A stretch of DNA of 32,591 nt. Source: Rhizobium laguerreae (GTDB lineage: Bacteria; Pseudomonadota; Alphaproteobacteria; Rhizobiales; Rhizobiaceae). The position numbers were made by a program, and so were the translations under genes. Where the stretch lies: the NCBI RefSeq assembly GCF_002008165.1, contig NZ_MRDM01000004.1:1-32591 (forward strand), read 5' to 3'. Each line of letters starts with the position of its first letter. Position 1 is the stretch's first letter. Positions 24,051 to 32,591 of this stretch are shown piece after piece. A model generated the notes under the pieces. It saw nothing but the letters and a program-made list of their open reading frames with translations, was not told where the DNA came from and ran no database searches.

Positions 24051-25547
24051 GTGACCGCAACAACCCGAATGCATGCGCAGGCGGATCTCACGGCTGCTGT
24101 TGATGTCGATGATTTCGTCGTTCTTGTGCAGCGCGAATTCAAGCCCCGTTCCGACCAGAGCCGCGAGGCGGTGGGGAATGCGATTAAGACGTTGGCTCAC
24201 CAAGCACTTCGACATGCACCACTGATTAATGATGACGCCGTTGAGACAATCCAGTCGATTATAGCGTCGATCGATGAGAAATTGTCAAAACAGATCAACG
24301 AAATACTCCATCACCCGGATTTTCAAGCGCTGGAGTCAGCTTGGCGAGGCTTGCATCACCTCGTGTTCAATACCGAGACAGACGAGACTTTGAAAATTCG
24401 CGCTCTTTCCATCTCTATGAAGGAGATATCTCGAATACTGCGAAAATTTAAGGGGATAGCCTGGGACCAGAGCCCGTTGTTCAAGAAGATCTATGAAGAG
24501 GAGTTCGGGCAAGTTGGTGGCAACCCCTATGGCTGCCTAATTGGGGACTACTACTTTGCACACAGCCCTCACGATATAGATCTGCTCACCGGCATTGCGC
24601 AAATTGCTGCGGCAAGCCACTCGCCGTTTATCTCAGCTGCCTCGCCGCATCTTATGCGAATGGATTCTTGGTGCGAACTCGCCAACCCACGCGACATCTC
24701 GAAGATTTTTCTGACGCCTGAGCATGCTGCTTGGCGAGCTTTTCGCGAGAGTGAGGACTCCCGGTATGTGGCGCTGACTTTGCCACGTATGCTCGGGCGG
24801 CTGCCTTATGGCGCCAAGACCAATCCCGCCGATGAATTTTCTTTTGAAGAAGACGCCGACGGTAGTGACAGCGAAAAGTATCTTTGGACGAATGCAGCTT
24901 ATGCCATGGGTGTCAATATTACGCGATCGTTCAAGCTCTACGGCTGGCTGTCTCGAATTCGTGGATTCGAATCGGGCGGCCTCGTTGAGGACCTGCCAGT
25001 ACATGCTTTTCCCAGCGACGACGGTGGCGTCGACGTCAAATGCCCTACTGAGTTCGCAATCAGCGATCGGCGAGAGTCAGAGCTCTCTAAAAATGGCCTT
25101 CTGCCACTGTTGCACCGGAAGAACACACAGCTGGGCGTATTCGTCGGCGCCCAGACCGTCAATAAGCCAATCAGATACGATGATCAAGAGGCTTCGGCGA
25201 ATGCCGAACTTAGCGCCAGGCTACCTTATATTTTTGCGACCTGCCGTTTCGCCCATTACCTGAAGTGCATGGTCCGGGACAAGATTGGTGCGTTTAAAGA
25301 ACGTTACGAAGTCGAGGAGTGGCTGAACCAGTGGATCCAAGGCTTTGTCCACCCCTCGCCAGAATTGGGTGGCGAGGAAAGCAAGGCGCGACAGCCGCTC
25401 TCATCAGCTGAGGTCAAGGTCGAGGAAACCAAGGACAATCCTGGCTATTACAACGCCATATTCTATTTGCGACCGCACTATCAACTCGAGGGCCTCACTA
25501 TCTCACTGAGGCTGGTAGCGCGGCTGCCGTCGGCTCGCTCGGGCTAG
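24051..25547 (+). CDS. tssC: T6SS sheath subunit TssC (VipB)
   Basis: Large sheath subunit of 498 residues. The conserved core is clear: HHPDFQALESAWRGLHHLVF, FKKIYEEEFGQVGGNPYGCL, HSPFISAASPHLMRMDSW, RYVALTLPRMLGRLPYG, YLWTNAAYAMGVNITRSF, and the C-terminal NPGYYNAIFYLRPHYQLEGL, then TISLRLVARLPS. GTG at 24051 is chosen because AAGGAG lies nine bases upstream; TTG at 24045 is closer to that site and adds two residues. Only one tssC is present, unlike A. tumefaciens, which has a neighbouring second copy. It ends 82 bases before hcp. Confidence 0.96.
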   Translation: MTATTRMHAQADLTAAVDVDDFVVLVQREFKPRSDQSREAVGNAIKTLAHQALRHAPLINDDAVETIQSIIASIDEKLSKQINEILHHPDFQALESAWRGLHHLVFNTETDETLKIRALSISMKEISRILRKFKGIAWDQSPLFKKIYEEEFGQVGGNPYGCLIGDYYFAHSPHDIDLLTGIAQIAAASHSPFISAASPHLMRMDSWCELANPRDISKIFLTPEHAAWRAFRESEDSRYVALTLPRMLGRLPYGAKTNPADEFSFEEDADGSDSEKYLWTNAAYAMGVNITRSFKLYGWLSRIRGFESGGLVEDLPVHAFPSDDGGVDVKCPTEFAISDRRESELSKNGLLPLLHRKNTQLGVFVGAQTVNKPIRYDDQEASANAELSARLPYIFATCRFAHYLKCMVRDKIGAFKERYEVEEWLNQWIQGFVHPSPELGGEESKARQPLSSAEVKVEETKDNPGYYNAIFYLRPHYQLEGLTISLRLVARLPSARSG

Positions 25548-25629
25548 ATCTCGAACACCACCACCGTAGACCACCCTGGTCGGTGTAATTTCGGCCATTG
25601 ATCCGAAGAACAAATAGAGGACATTCAGA

Positions 25630-26163
25630 ATGGCATTCGATGCAGTAATGAGCTTCACGAAAGCGTCTAAAGATGGATACCACCCGAAGGGGGAATCCCT
25701 TATCTTAACGGATGGCATCTCACTTGGCGACCAATGGGGCTTCTCGCTCGAGAACAAGCTCAACATTGGGCCCCACACCGCGGGCGCTGGGTCCGGCAAG
25801 GCCGAGTTCGAAGCCTTCACCATTAAGAAGCAGGTGGATGACTCCTCTCACGCCCTGTACACGGCATGTGGCGCTGGTGCCCATTTCAACAATGTTCATC
25901 TAAAGTTATTCAAATCGACTGGCGCCGGACTGGCGCCGGCCTCGTCAAACCTGTTCCTGCACTGGAGCTTCAACATGTTGGCGATCGAGAAGGTCGAGTG
26001 GGCCCATGCGGAGGAAGCCCCGGAGGAGACGGTCACCTTCCGATTTGGCGCGTCTACGATCCTCTACTACAAGCAGGACGATAGAGGTGTTCTTAAGAAA
26101 TCTAGTGAGGGTACATGGAATCAAATTTCTAACAGTATGGACTTCAACAAGCTCACGGGTTGA
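25630..26163 (+). CDS. hcp: Hcp tube protein (TssD)
   Basis: Protein of 177 residues of the Hcp family, whose hexamers stack into the inner tube and are secreted. Visible features: the N-terminal MSFTKASKDG, FSLENKLNIG, GKAEFEAFTIKKQVDDSSHA (typical 'F.I.K..D.SSP.L' pattern), LFLHWSFNMLAIEKVEWAHA, and EETVTFRFGASTILYYKQD ('E...F.Y..I...Y'). AGAGGA lies nine bases upstream of the ATG. Its place inside the tssABC-EFG operon, rather than next to vgrG only, suggests it is the structural copy. There is no C-terminal extension that would mark an effector fusion. Confidence 0.93.
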   Translation: MAFDAVMSFTKASKDGYHPKGESLILTDGISLGDQWGFSLENKLNIGPHTAGAGSGKAEFEAFTIKKQVDDSSHALYTACGAGAHFNNVHLKLFKSTGAGLAPASSNLFLHWSFNMLAIEKVEWAHAEEAPEETVTFRFGASTILYYKQDDRGVLKKSSEGTWNQISNSMDFNKLTG

Positions 26164-26243
26164 GGCAATCACACCCGAAAGATTGCGTTCTGCGCCTCGG
26201 CGCATCCGGCTTCGGCGTCTTGCACTCCATGTGGAGAATGAAC

Positions 26244-26738
26244 ATGGCAATTGCCAAGTGGAACTTAATTAGGCCATCGCTTCTCGACCGGCTAACGGAC
26301 GACGCGCCGCGCACTACGTGCGAGTCGGCAAACTTTTACAATTTCTCGCTCAGCAAGATGCAAGCGCTGATCCAGCGTGACGTATCCTGGCTGCTTAACG
26401 CAACTCAGTTAGCTGCAACCGTAGAACTCCGCTCTTATCCTCACGTTGCGGCCAGCACCCTCAATTATGGAGTCCGCGCTCTCGCCGCGGTCGAAAGACT
26501 GGACGCAAACGACGTTGGACAGGAGATTGCCTACGGTTTGCAACTTTTCGAACCTCGTCTCCTTCCTGAAAGCGTCAATGTCACACCGCTGCCCGACGCT
26601 AAAGGCAACCCTTTTGGGTTTAGAATTGAGGCTGAGCTCTGGGCGCAGCCAGTGCCGCTGCGGATCGTAATGCGTACTGACCTCGAAGCAGGATGTGGGA
26701 TCGTTAGCGTTGTCGAAACAACCTCGGAGGTGGACTGA
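26244..26738 (+). CDS. tssE: T6SS baseplate protein TssE (gp25-like)
   Basis: Protein of 164 residues related to phage T4 gp25, which initiates sheath polymerisation at the baseplate. Features: RPSLLDRLTDDAPRT, a helix LSKMQALIQRDVSWLLNATQ, YPHVAASTLNYGVRALA, and the C-terminal strand region FGFRIEAELWAQPVPLRIVM. ATG 26244 is chosen because GTGGAG lies seven bases upstream; in-frame ATGs at 26229 and 26238 are too close to that site. Its stop overlaps the tssF start by one base (TGATG), indicating coupled translation. Confidence 0.92.
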   Translation: MAIAKWNLIRPSLLDRLTDDAPRTTCESANFYNFSLSKMQALIQRDVSWLLNATQLAATVELRSYPHVAASTLNYGVRALAAVERLDANDVGQEIAYGLQLFEPRLLPESVNVTPLPDAKGNPFGFRIEAELWAQPVPLRIVMRTDLEAGCGIVSVVETTSEVD

Positions 26739-28624
26739 TGGACCCGAGGCTTCTCCAATCATACAATGATGAGCTTGCATATATTAGGGAGATGGGAGCT
26801 GAGTTTGCCCGCGCGTTCCCAAAGGTCGCTGGCCGGCTCGGAATGGAATCAGCCGAAGTTGCCGACCCCTATGTCGAAAGGTTGTTAGAAGGTTTTGCCT
26901 TCCTCGCGGCGCGTGTCCAATTAAAGCTGCAGGCTCGTTTTCCAGATTTCACGCAGCACCTGCTGGAATTGGTCTACCCACATTTTCTGTCCCCGATCCC
27001 ATCGATGACGGTCGTCCGATTTGAACCAGATTCCTTGGCCGGCCGGCTTGAGCAGGGATACGTAGTCCCGCGCGGAACGAAGCTACTCGGCCAACTTGCT
27101 TCTGACGCCGTCACCCATTGCGAGTTCCGCACTGCTCACGACGTCCATCTCTGGCCGATTGAGGTGAGCGCTGTAGACTACTATACAACGCCGGCGCAAC
27201 TTGCCGCTCTAAATATCCCACACCTGCAAGACGTTAAAGCTGCGCTGCGACTCCGCCTTCGGACGACGAATGGAATTCCCATCAACAAACTCCCGCTTCG
27301 TACCTTGACGTTCTACCTTGCTGGATCCGGTGGCATCGGTGCCGCAGTCGCCGAACAGCTTTTCGCCGATACTCGCGGCATTGTCGCTCGGCCAGTTGGC
27401 CGACCAACCCCTTGGCAGAAAACAATCCCACTCAGCGATCTACGGCAGTGCGGTCTGGAGGACAACTTTGCGCTTTTGCCGGCGGTTCCGCGCTCCTTTG
27501 ACGGTTATCGACTGCTGCAGGAATACTTCGCGCTTGCGGAGCGAACCTTGTTCATCGAGCTCAGTGGGCTGGCGGATGCTGTGGGCCTATCAGCGACAGA
27601 TACTCTCGAGATCGTGTTCGCGCTCGGACGTGCCGAGCCACGGCTGGAACGGCACGTCGGAATTCCGAACATCGCTCTGTTCGTGACACCGGCCATCAAT
27701 CTCTTTGAGCGCCAGGCCGATCGCATCCACTTGAGTGACAAGAACTACGAGCATCATTTGGTTGTCGATCGAATGAGGCCACATGATTTCGAAGTGCAGT
27801 CGATTCTCGAAATGAGCGGAAAAGGAGAGAGCAGCCAAGCAGGCCCCGTTCGGTTTTTTCCATTCTACAGCATTAGCGCCCATGGACGGGAGGTGCAGAA
27901 CAACAGCTATTACACCGTTAGGAGACAACATCGCCTGTTGTCGGAGCACCAGCATCTGAACGGCGCCAGGACTGGCTATGTTGGCAGCGAAACATTTCTC
28001 TCACTGGTCGACCGGCGGGCGGCGCCCAATTCGGTGGATATCTCATGGTTGTCCGTGCGCTGTCTTTGTTCGAATAGACATCTGCCGCTGCTACTTCCGA
28101 TCGGTCAAAACGAAACAGATTTCACACTCGAAATTGGAGCTCCTATTATAGCCACGCGGTGCCTGTCGTCGCCAAGCAGGCCGCGTCATTCCTCCGCGAG
28201 CGGAGATGTGGCGTGGAAGCTAATCAGCCATCTGTCGCTGAACTACCTCTCGATTACCAATTCTGACAATAACAGTCACGCGGGCGCAGAGGCGCTGCGT
28301 GAACTCTTGCGCCTTTACGTCGATCCGGAGGATGCTCTTACCTCGCGGCAGATTGACGGCATACGAGAAATCCAGTCGCGACCGATAGATCGGCGACTGC
28401 CAGGCGGCGGACAAGCTGCTGTCGTACGCGGTACCGAGATCAGCATCATCCTGGACGAAGCCGCTTTCGAAGGCGTGGGTATCTTTCCTCTTACCTCTGT
28501 GCTCAACCAGTTCTTCGCCAAATATGTATCTATCAATAGCTTCACCGAGATGGTCGTCTCGACATTGCAGCGCGGTAAGGTGATGCGATGGCCCACAATG
28601 CTTGGTCGCCGGACGACCCTATGA
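26738..28624 (+). CDS. tssF: T6SS baseplate protein TssF
   Basis: Baseplate wedge protein of 628 residues, usual length. The family N-terminus is plain: LLQSYNDELAYIREMGAEFA, FPKVAGRLGMESAEVADPYV, ERLLEGFAFLAARVQLKL, FPDFTQHLLELVYPHFLSPI and PSM. Further blocks include LRTLTFYLAGSGG, RRAAPNSVDISWLSVRCLCS and the C-terminal ILDEAAFEGVGIFPLTSVLN, then QFFAKYVSINSFTEMV. With TssG, TssE and TssK it forms the wedge. It overlaps tssE by one base and tssG by 37 bases. Confidence 0.95.
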   Translation: MDPRLLQSYNDELAYIREMGAEFARAFPKVAGRLGMESAEVADPYVERLLEGFAFLAARVQLKLQARFPDFTQHLLELVYPHFLSPIPSMTVVRFEPDSLAGRLEQGYVVPRGTKLLGQLASDAVTHCEFRTAHDVHLWPIEVSAVDYYTTPAQLAALNIPHLQDVKAALRLRLRTTNGIPINKLPLRTLTFYLAGSGGIGAAVAEQLFADTRGIVARPVGRPTPWQKTIPLSDLRQCGLEDNFALLPAVPRSFDGYRLLQEYFALAERTLFIELSGLADAVGLSATDTLEIVFALGRAEPRLERHVGIPNIALFVTPAINLFERQADRIHLSDKNYEHHLVVDRMRPHDFEVQSILEMSGKGESSQAGPVRFFPFYSISAHGREVQNNSYYTVRRQHRLLSEHQHLNGARTGYVGSETFLSLVDRRAAPNSVDISWLSVRCLCSNRHLPLLLPIGQNETDFTLEIGAPIIATRCLSSPSRPRHSSASGDVAWKLISHLSLNYLSITNSDNNSHAGAEALRELLRLYVDPEDALTSRQIDGIREIQSRPIDRRLPGGGQAAVVRGTEISIILDEAAFEGVGIFPLTSVLNQFFAKYVSINSFTEMVVSTLQRGKVMRWPTMLGRRTTL

Positions 28625-29664
28625 TGCAGAGCAAGCTCGACCACCTTCTTGGTGCGGTGGCGGCCGAGCCGCATGCCTACGATATCTTTCAGGTTATGCG
28701 GCTCATCGATGCAATTTGTTCAGACGGCCCTCGGCTTGGGGAATCGAGCCGGCCGAGTTTAGATAGGGTGCGACTTGGACAGCAGCCCACGCTGGCCTTT
28801 CCGACGCGGTCCATCGCACATGTGACAGAGGCTATAGGGAATCGCCCGGCCAGTATTTCCACCTACGCCTTCGGCCTATTCGGTCCCAACGGCCCGCTGC
28901 CTCTGCATCTGACCGAGTATGCCCTATTTCGGCAGCACAATGCTGCCGATGAAACATTCGTACGCTTCACCGATATATTTCACCATCGACTAGCCTCGCT
29001 CTTCTTCCGAGCCTGGGCGGAGAGCGAGCCAACCGTCAGCCATGACAGGCCACATGCAGACCGCTTTGCCCTGCAGCTCGGCGCCCTCGCCGGCTTTGGA
29101 ATGACGTCTCTTCATAGGCGGGATGCCATGCCCGATTTAGCTAAATTGCACTTCATCGGACGGTTCGCCCCGCAGACCCACAATGCCGACGGGTTGGCCG
29201 CCATTCTCGCCGGCTTCTTTGCAGCGCCCATCGAAATTCGTGAATATATTCCGAAATGGGTTGAGTTGCCCATAAACGCACTCTGCCTTCTGGGTCGTGA
29301 TCCATGCACCGGCACTCTTGGCAGCACAGCTTCTGTTGGTGACAGGATCAAAGTCTACCACCACCGCTTCCGCATCATCATTGGTCCGCTCGGGTTGGCT
29401 CAGTACGAGCGGCTGCTGCCTGGGGGACGTGACCTCGAGACTTTCGCCACGATTATTCGTAACTACCTGAGTGATGAACTGGACTGGGAGGTCAACGTTG
29501 TGCTCAAACACAACGAGGTGCCGAAAGTCCTTTTAGGACATAGCGGTAGGCTCGGCTGGACCAGTTGGATGGGCGAACGCACGACCCTTCGTGATGCCGC
29601 TGACCTGACGGTGACGCCAATCGAGTGTCTGGCGACCGGCGCGGGTATTCAACCTTCGAAGTAA
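28588..29664 (+). CDS. tssG: T6SS baseplate protein TssG
   Basis: Protein of 358 residues, partner of TssF. Family features: EPHAYDIFQVMRLIDAI, RLGQQPTLAFPTRSIAHV, YAFGLFGPNGPLPLHLTEYA, DIFHHRLASLFFRAWAESEP, FFAAPIEIREYIPKWVELP, RFRIIIGPLGLAQYERLLPG and the end LGHSGRLGWTSWMGE. ATG 28588 has AAGG seven bases upstream; ATG 28621 would give an ATGA overlap with the tssF stop and a protein 11 residues shorter. It is the last gene before a 722-base gap. In related clusters clpV (tssH) often follows, but it is absent here. Confidence 0.94.
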   Translation: MAHNAWSPDDPMMQSKLDHLLGAVAAEPHAYDIFQVMRLIDAICSDGPRLGESSRPSLDRVRLGQQPTLAFPTRSIAHVTEAIGNRPASISTYAFGLFGPNGPLPLHLTEYALFRQHNAADETFVRFTDIFHHRLASLFFRAWAESEPTVSHDRPHADRFALQLGALAGFGMTSLHRRDAMPDLAKLHFIGRFAPQTHNADGLAAILAGFFAAPIEIREYIPKWVELPINALCLLGRDPCTGTLGSTASVGDRIKVYHHRFRIIIGPLGLAQYERLLPGGRDLETFATIIRNYLSDELDWEVNVVLKHNEVPKVLLGHSGRLGWTSWMGERTTLRDAADLTVTPIECLATGAGIQPSK

Positions 29665-30386
29665 TCTCATGGAGTGGGATATTTGAGCTGCACGAGTCTC
29701 AACAGCAAGTCGAGTGTCCTTCGCGAGGTCACAGTCAAAAGTGCGACAGCATTTAGCGGGCCACACTATTCAGCACATTTTGAATTGAAGCACGAACCGC
29801 TCAATAGCACGGCCAAGCAAGATTAGTGGCGGACTATACCAAATCGTGGCGTTGACCAAGGCATTCTCGCAGGGAGAGCGATCATTACTAGGACTATTAA
29901 GACCTTGACGCCAGTGAGCACCTACAGCCCACCGATAACTGCGTGATCAGAAGAACAGGATGCGCCGGACGGTTTCGTTGCGAGAGCGCCATCCATATGG
30001 CGCGGTCCGGCTAAAACATATCGCCCCTAGTCTTGGTGCCCAATAGCATATGCCCGTTGGCCAATTGCCGAACAAGTTGCTGACCCTGTTGGACCTCGCC
30101 CACACCCAACTCACCATCAGCCGCCAACTGCAGTTATCTCAAACCCGAAATGCCACCTTCTTCATCTAGGAACGAAGGTGCTGCAGCATAAGATAGGTTG
30201 GCGCCTTGTGGATTATCAAGTCAAAGCAACTGAACGGCGGCGGCGGTGGAGGCCAATCGGCGGGGCTCATCAACGAAGTCCCTCGTGCCGCCTTTCATAT
30301 TTTCATCTGCGGCTCCGGCCGTGTCTCTTCAGCCAAGTGAACGAAGCGCTGCGGCGCTCTAGCAGCACAACTTGCGGAAATCCAGT
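29665..30386. other. Gene-free gap between tssG and vgrG
   Basis: No supported gene is found in about 720 bases. The only open frames are short (for example 30178-30417), with no ribosome binding site or recognised motif. Short protein-like runs appear on both strands near 30030-30170 but without a start, so a decayed gene is possible. The region must contain any promoter for vgrG. Confidence 0.6.
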
Positions 30387-32306
30387 ATGGCCCAGTCTAA
30401 AATCGAAAATCTTCTGAAGCACAATCGATTTGTCGCGATTACATCGGCCGCATTCCAACCGGGAGATGTCACTATTCGCTGGCTCAAAGGCACCGAACGC
30501 CTGTCGCAACCCTTCCTTTACAAAGTCATGCTCGCCGCCCCAACTCCGATTCAGAATTTCGCCAAAGTTCCTGGCCAACCCCTGACGGTCGGCCTTAAGC
30601 TGAAGGACGCGGCAACGCGCTTTTTCAACGGCGTAATCACTCGGTTCGAATATCTCGGGCTGCACGCCACCGAGCACCTAAACTACGTTGCAGAGGTACG
30701 TCCCTCGCTCTTCTTACTCGACTATCGTACTAACAGTCGGATTTTCCAGAACAAGACCAGCATCGAAATCATTACGTCCATCCTTCAGGAAAACAAACAA
30801 AATTTCAAGAACCGCACAGTCGGGCGGTTTCCTCGGCGTAGCTTTTGCGTGCAGTATGGAGAGTCGGATTTGAACTTTGTCAGCCGCTTAATGGAGCAGG
30901 ACGGCATATACTACTATTTTGAACACGGAGAGAACGTCCATGATCTGGTTCTTGTCGACAACCTTTCGAGCCACCCGACATGCACGCCTGAGACCGTGGA
31001 AACCCATCCGAATCTTAGGCCAGCCCGAAACCTTCATCATGATGATTTAATCTTGGACTGGAGCGAAGTCGTGTCACTGCAGCCTTCCAAGGTCGTTCTC
31101 AAGGACTATGATTATGAGAAGCCGATGGCAGAGCTCACTGCTATCGCGCACCTCCCATCCGTGCGGATAGGCGGCATTCCACCCGCAATGAGTGCCGGTA
31201 TCAACCGTTCTGGCGCCCCTGTCATGGCATCGGAGTCCCTGACTTCAGTCGTTTCCCCAGCATTGAAAGAGACATTCAACTATCCCGGAGGTTACAAGCA
31301 AAAAGGGGATGGCGATTTCTATGCCGCGATCCGCGCGGAAGAACTCGCGTGTAATTACTATCGCGCGAGCATTGAGACTACGGCTCGCCAGATCACAACA
31401 GGATCCATCTTCAAGGCGGCCAATCCTTTTAATTACGGCGAAGGGGGTGTGCGCCCGAAGGCCACTCAGCGGTTTTTGGCGATTGCAAACGAATTCATGG
31501 TTCTGGGGGATGTTGGAGACGATCCGTCGAGAGGGGTCGCCGGCCGCGACCTTGAGCGCTTTCTCTATCGTGGTAAGGTCGAGATCATCTCTGCGAGCAC
31601 CCAGTACCGCCCGCCGCGCCTCACGCCGGTGCCCATTATCAAGGGGCCGCAGACGGCGGTCGTGGTGGGCTCGAAGGGTGAGACAATCGCCACAGATCAG
31701 TTCGGCCGGATCAAGGTCCAATTTTTCTGGGATCGCCAGGGCAACAAGGACGAAAGTAGCTCCTGCTGGATCAGGGCAGCCCAAAACTGGGCGGGCAAGG
31801 GCTTCGGCTGCCTGCTAATTCCAAGGATAGGTCAAGAGGTTGTAGTGGATTTCGTCCACGGCGACCCTGACCGTCCACTCGTGACCGGGGTTGTCTACAA
31901 CGGCTCCAACCTGCCGCCCGAGGTCTTGCCGGCCAACCAGACCCGCTCCACTTTCCGAACGCACACCGATCGCGGCACAATTGCAGATTACAACGAACTG
32001 CGGTTCGAGGATAGACAAGGTTTTGAGGAAGTCTTTCTAAAAGCGCAGAAAGATCATAACCTCAAGGTCGGGAATATCTATGCCATCGAGGTCGAGAATC
32101 AATACCTCCTGACGTCAGCCGCGGCGGCACTCGGCAGCAGTATCGAACTGAGCCCTGACAAAATTCGACTCTCAGTGAAGGCCGCAACCGGTACGCAAGT
32201 CATCGAAATCGGCGCCGCCGGAATCACTCTCACGAACAGCCAGGGAGCCTCGGTTCAGATATTGGGTCCCTCGGTTATAATCAATGACCTTGTCCCGTTG
32301 AAATAA
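30387..32306 (+). CDS. vgrG: VgrG spike protein (TssI)
   Basis: Spike protein of 639 residues. The gp27-like N-terminal part (FQPGDVTIRWLKGTERLSQP, FFNGVITRFEYLG, YVAEVRPSLFLLDYRTNSRI then FQNKTSIEII) carries the FCVQYGESDLNFVSRLMEQD motif and GIYYYFEH. The gp5-like OB fold shows FGRIKVQFFWDRQG, CWIRAAQNWAGKGFGCLLIP and GQEVVVDFVHGDPDRPLVTG. A short needle region follows (NELRFEDRQGFEEVFLKAQK), and it ends shortly after with no extra effector domain. ATG 30387 is used; the in-frame TTG 30372 would add five residues. It is separated from tssG by 722 bases and so probably has its own promoter. No PAAR or effector gene follows before the IS5 at 32444. Confidence 0.95.
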   Translation: MAQSKIENLLKHNRFVAITSAAFQPGDVTIRWLKGTERLSQPFLYKVMLAAPTPIQNFAKVPGQPLTVGLKLKDAATRFFNGVITRFEYLGLHATEHLNYVAEVRPSLFLLDYRTNSRIFQNKTSIEIITSILQENKQNFKNRTVGRFPRRSFCVQYGESDLNFVSRLMEQDGIYYYFEHGENVHDLVLVDNLSSHPTCTPETVETHPNLRPARNLHHDDLILDWSEVVSLQPSKVVLKDYDYEKPMAELTAIAHLPSVRIGGIPPAMSAGINRSGAPVMASESLTSVVSPALKETFNYPGGYKQKGDGDFYAAIRAEELACNYYRASIETTARQITTGSIFKAANPFNYGEGGVRPKATQRFLAIANEFMVLGDVGDDPSRGVAGRDLERFLYRGKVEIISASTQYRPPRLTPVPIIKGPQTAVVVGSKGETIATDQFGRIKVQFFWDRQGNKDESSSCWIRAAQNWAGKGFGCLLIPRIGQEVVVDFVHGDPDRPLVTGVVYNGSNLPPEVLPANQTRSTFRTHTDRGTIADYNELRFEDRQGFEEVFLKAQKDHNLKVGNIYAIEVENQYLLTSAAAALGSSIELSPDKIRLSVKAATGTQVIEIGAAGITLTNSQGASVQILGPSVIINDLVPLK

Positions 32307-32443
32307 TCCATTTTGAAGTAAGCTCTGGCCCAAAATCGGGGAGCACCTCAAAGACCGCTGGAGCGAACTCAAAATTGGATAAAACTTGGGCGCAAGGTCA
32401 ATCAACAACGAAGCGCTTGTGGTGACCTGATGCCTGGTACCGC
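32307..32443. other. Spacer between vgrG and IS5
   Basis: 137 bases with no gene and no strong terminator hairpin seen. Confidence 0.5.
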
Positions 32444-32591
32444 GGCTTTGGTGCATGAATAGTTTCTGAACGGTTCGGCGATAGGCAAACAGGATCGCAA
32501 TCAGCTTGGTCGAGTGCCATGCCGTACAAACACAACGCCGATCGTCGTCATCACATCGCAAAGATGAACTTCAGGGTGACGAATTGGCCGG
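32444..32591 (+). mobile_element. IS5-family element, left end, cut by window edge
   Basis: The sequence repeats the left end of the IS5 at 143, starting GGCTTTGGTGCATGAATAG, with small differences: six bases are present here (after GGTTCGGCG) that are missing at 143, and two further changes lie near the transposase start. The part up to 32490 is identical to the inverse complement of the mini-IS5 at 10738-10782. Same orientation as the copy at 143. Confidence 0.9.
32519..32591 (+). CDS. IS5-family transposase, N-terminal 24 codons
   Basis: ATG at 32519 opens MPYKHNADRRHHIAKMNFRV then TNWP, identical to the start of the transposase at 214. The rest lies beyond the window, so its integrity is unknown. 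Confidence 0.8.
   Translation, partial: MPYKHNADRRHHIAKMNFRVTNWP

Noticed and set aside
1..32591. tRNA, rRNA, CRISPR array or replication origin
   Set aside because: No cloverleaf, rRNA-like sequence, regularly spaced repeats or iteron array was seen on reading both strands.

Overview
The window looks like an accessory region (symbiotic plasmid, island or similar) of an alphaproteobacterium of the Rhizobiales. The basis is the set of rhizobial-type insertion sequences (IS66, IS5, IS6, IS110, IS3, IS21 types) and a type VI secretion system (T6SS) in the rhizobial/Agrobacterium 'imp' style: TssL fused to an OmpA-like domain, an FHA gene inside the cluster, and no TssJ. Genus and replicon cannot be fixed from the sequence.

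Left third (1-12928): a graveyard of nested mobile elements around a few host genes. An IS5-family element (143-3978) was split by an IS66-family element (630-3323) that left a perfect 8-bp target duplication. After a gene-poor stretch come a NarL-type response regulator (4839-5465), an IS6-family element split by a decayed IS110/IS1111-type element (5467-7008), a membrane histidine kinase (7185-8555, opposite strand) and a LysR-type regulator (8673-9578). From about 9840 to 12928 lie remnants of IS110, IS3, a roughly 100-bp mini-IS5, IS66 and IS21, a gene 3' end, and a shortened IS5 copy.

Right two thirds (12945-32306): a T6SS locus of two divergent operons. Leftward from about 22.2 kb: tssK, a broken fha (tagH), tssL, tssM, and a 515-residue protein of unknown function. 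Rightward: tssA, tssB, tssC, hcp (tssD), tssE, tssF, tssG, a gene-free gap of about 720 bp, then vgrG (tssI). TssK/F/G/E with TssA and VgrG would form the baseplate, TssL/M the membrane complex, TssB/C the contractile sheath, and Hcp/VgrG the tube and spike. No clpV (tssH), PAAR, tagE/tagF or recognisable effector-immunity pair lies in the window. Another IS5 end begins 137 bp after vgrG and runs off the right edge, so the whole region lies between two directly oriented IS5 ends.

Most notable points: the FHA gene has lost its FHA domain to an in-frame stop and two frameshifts while its C-terminal T6SS domain remains open; the 515-residue protein sits at the end of the tssKLM operon; a possible two-component pair is split by IS6; a mini-IS5 was made by internal deletion at a short microhomology; and an 8-bp inverted repeat lies in the divergent T6SS promoter region.
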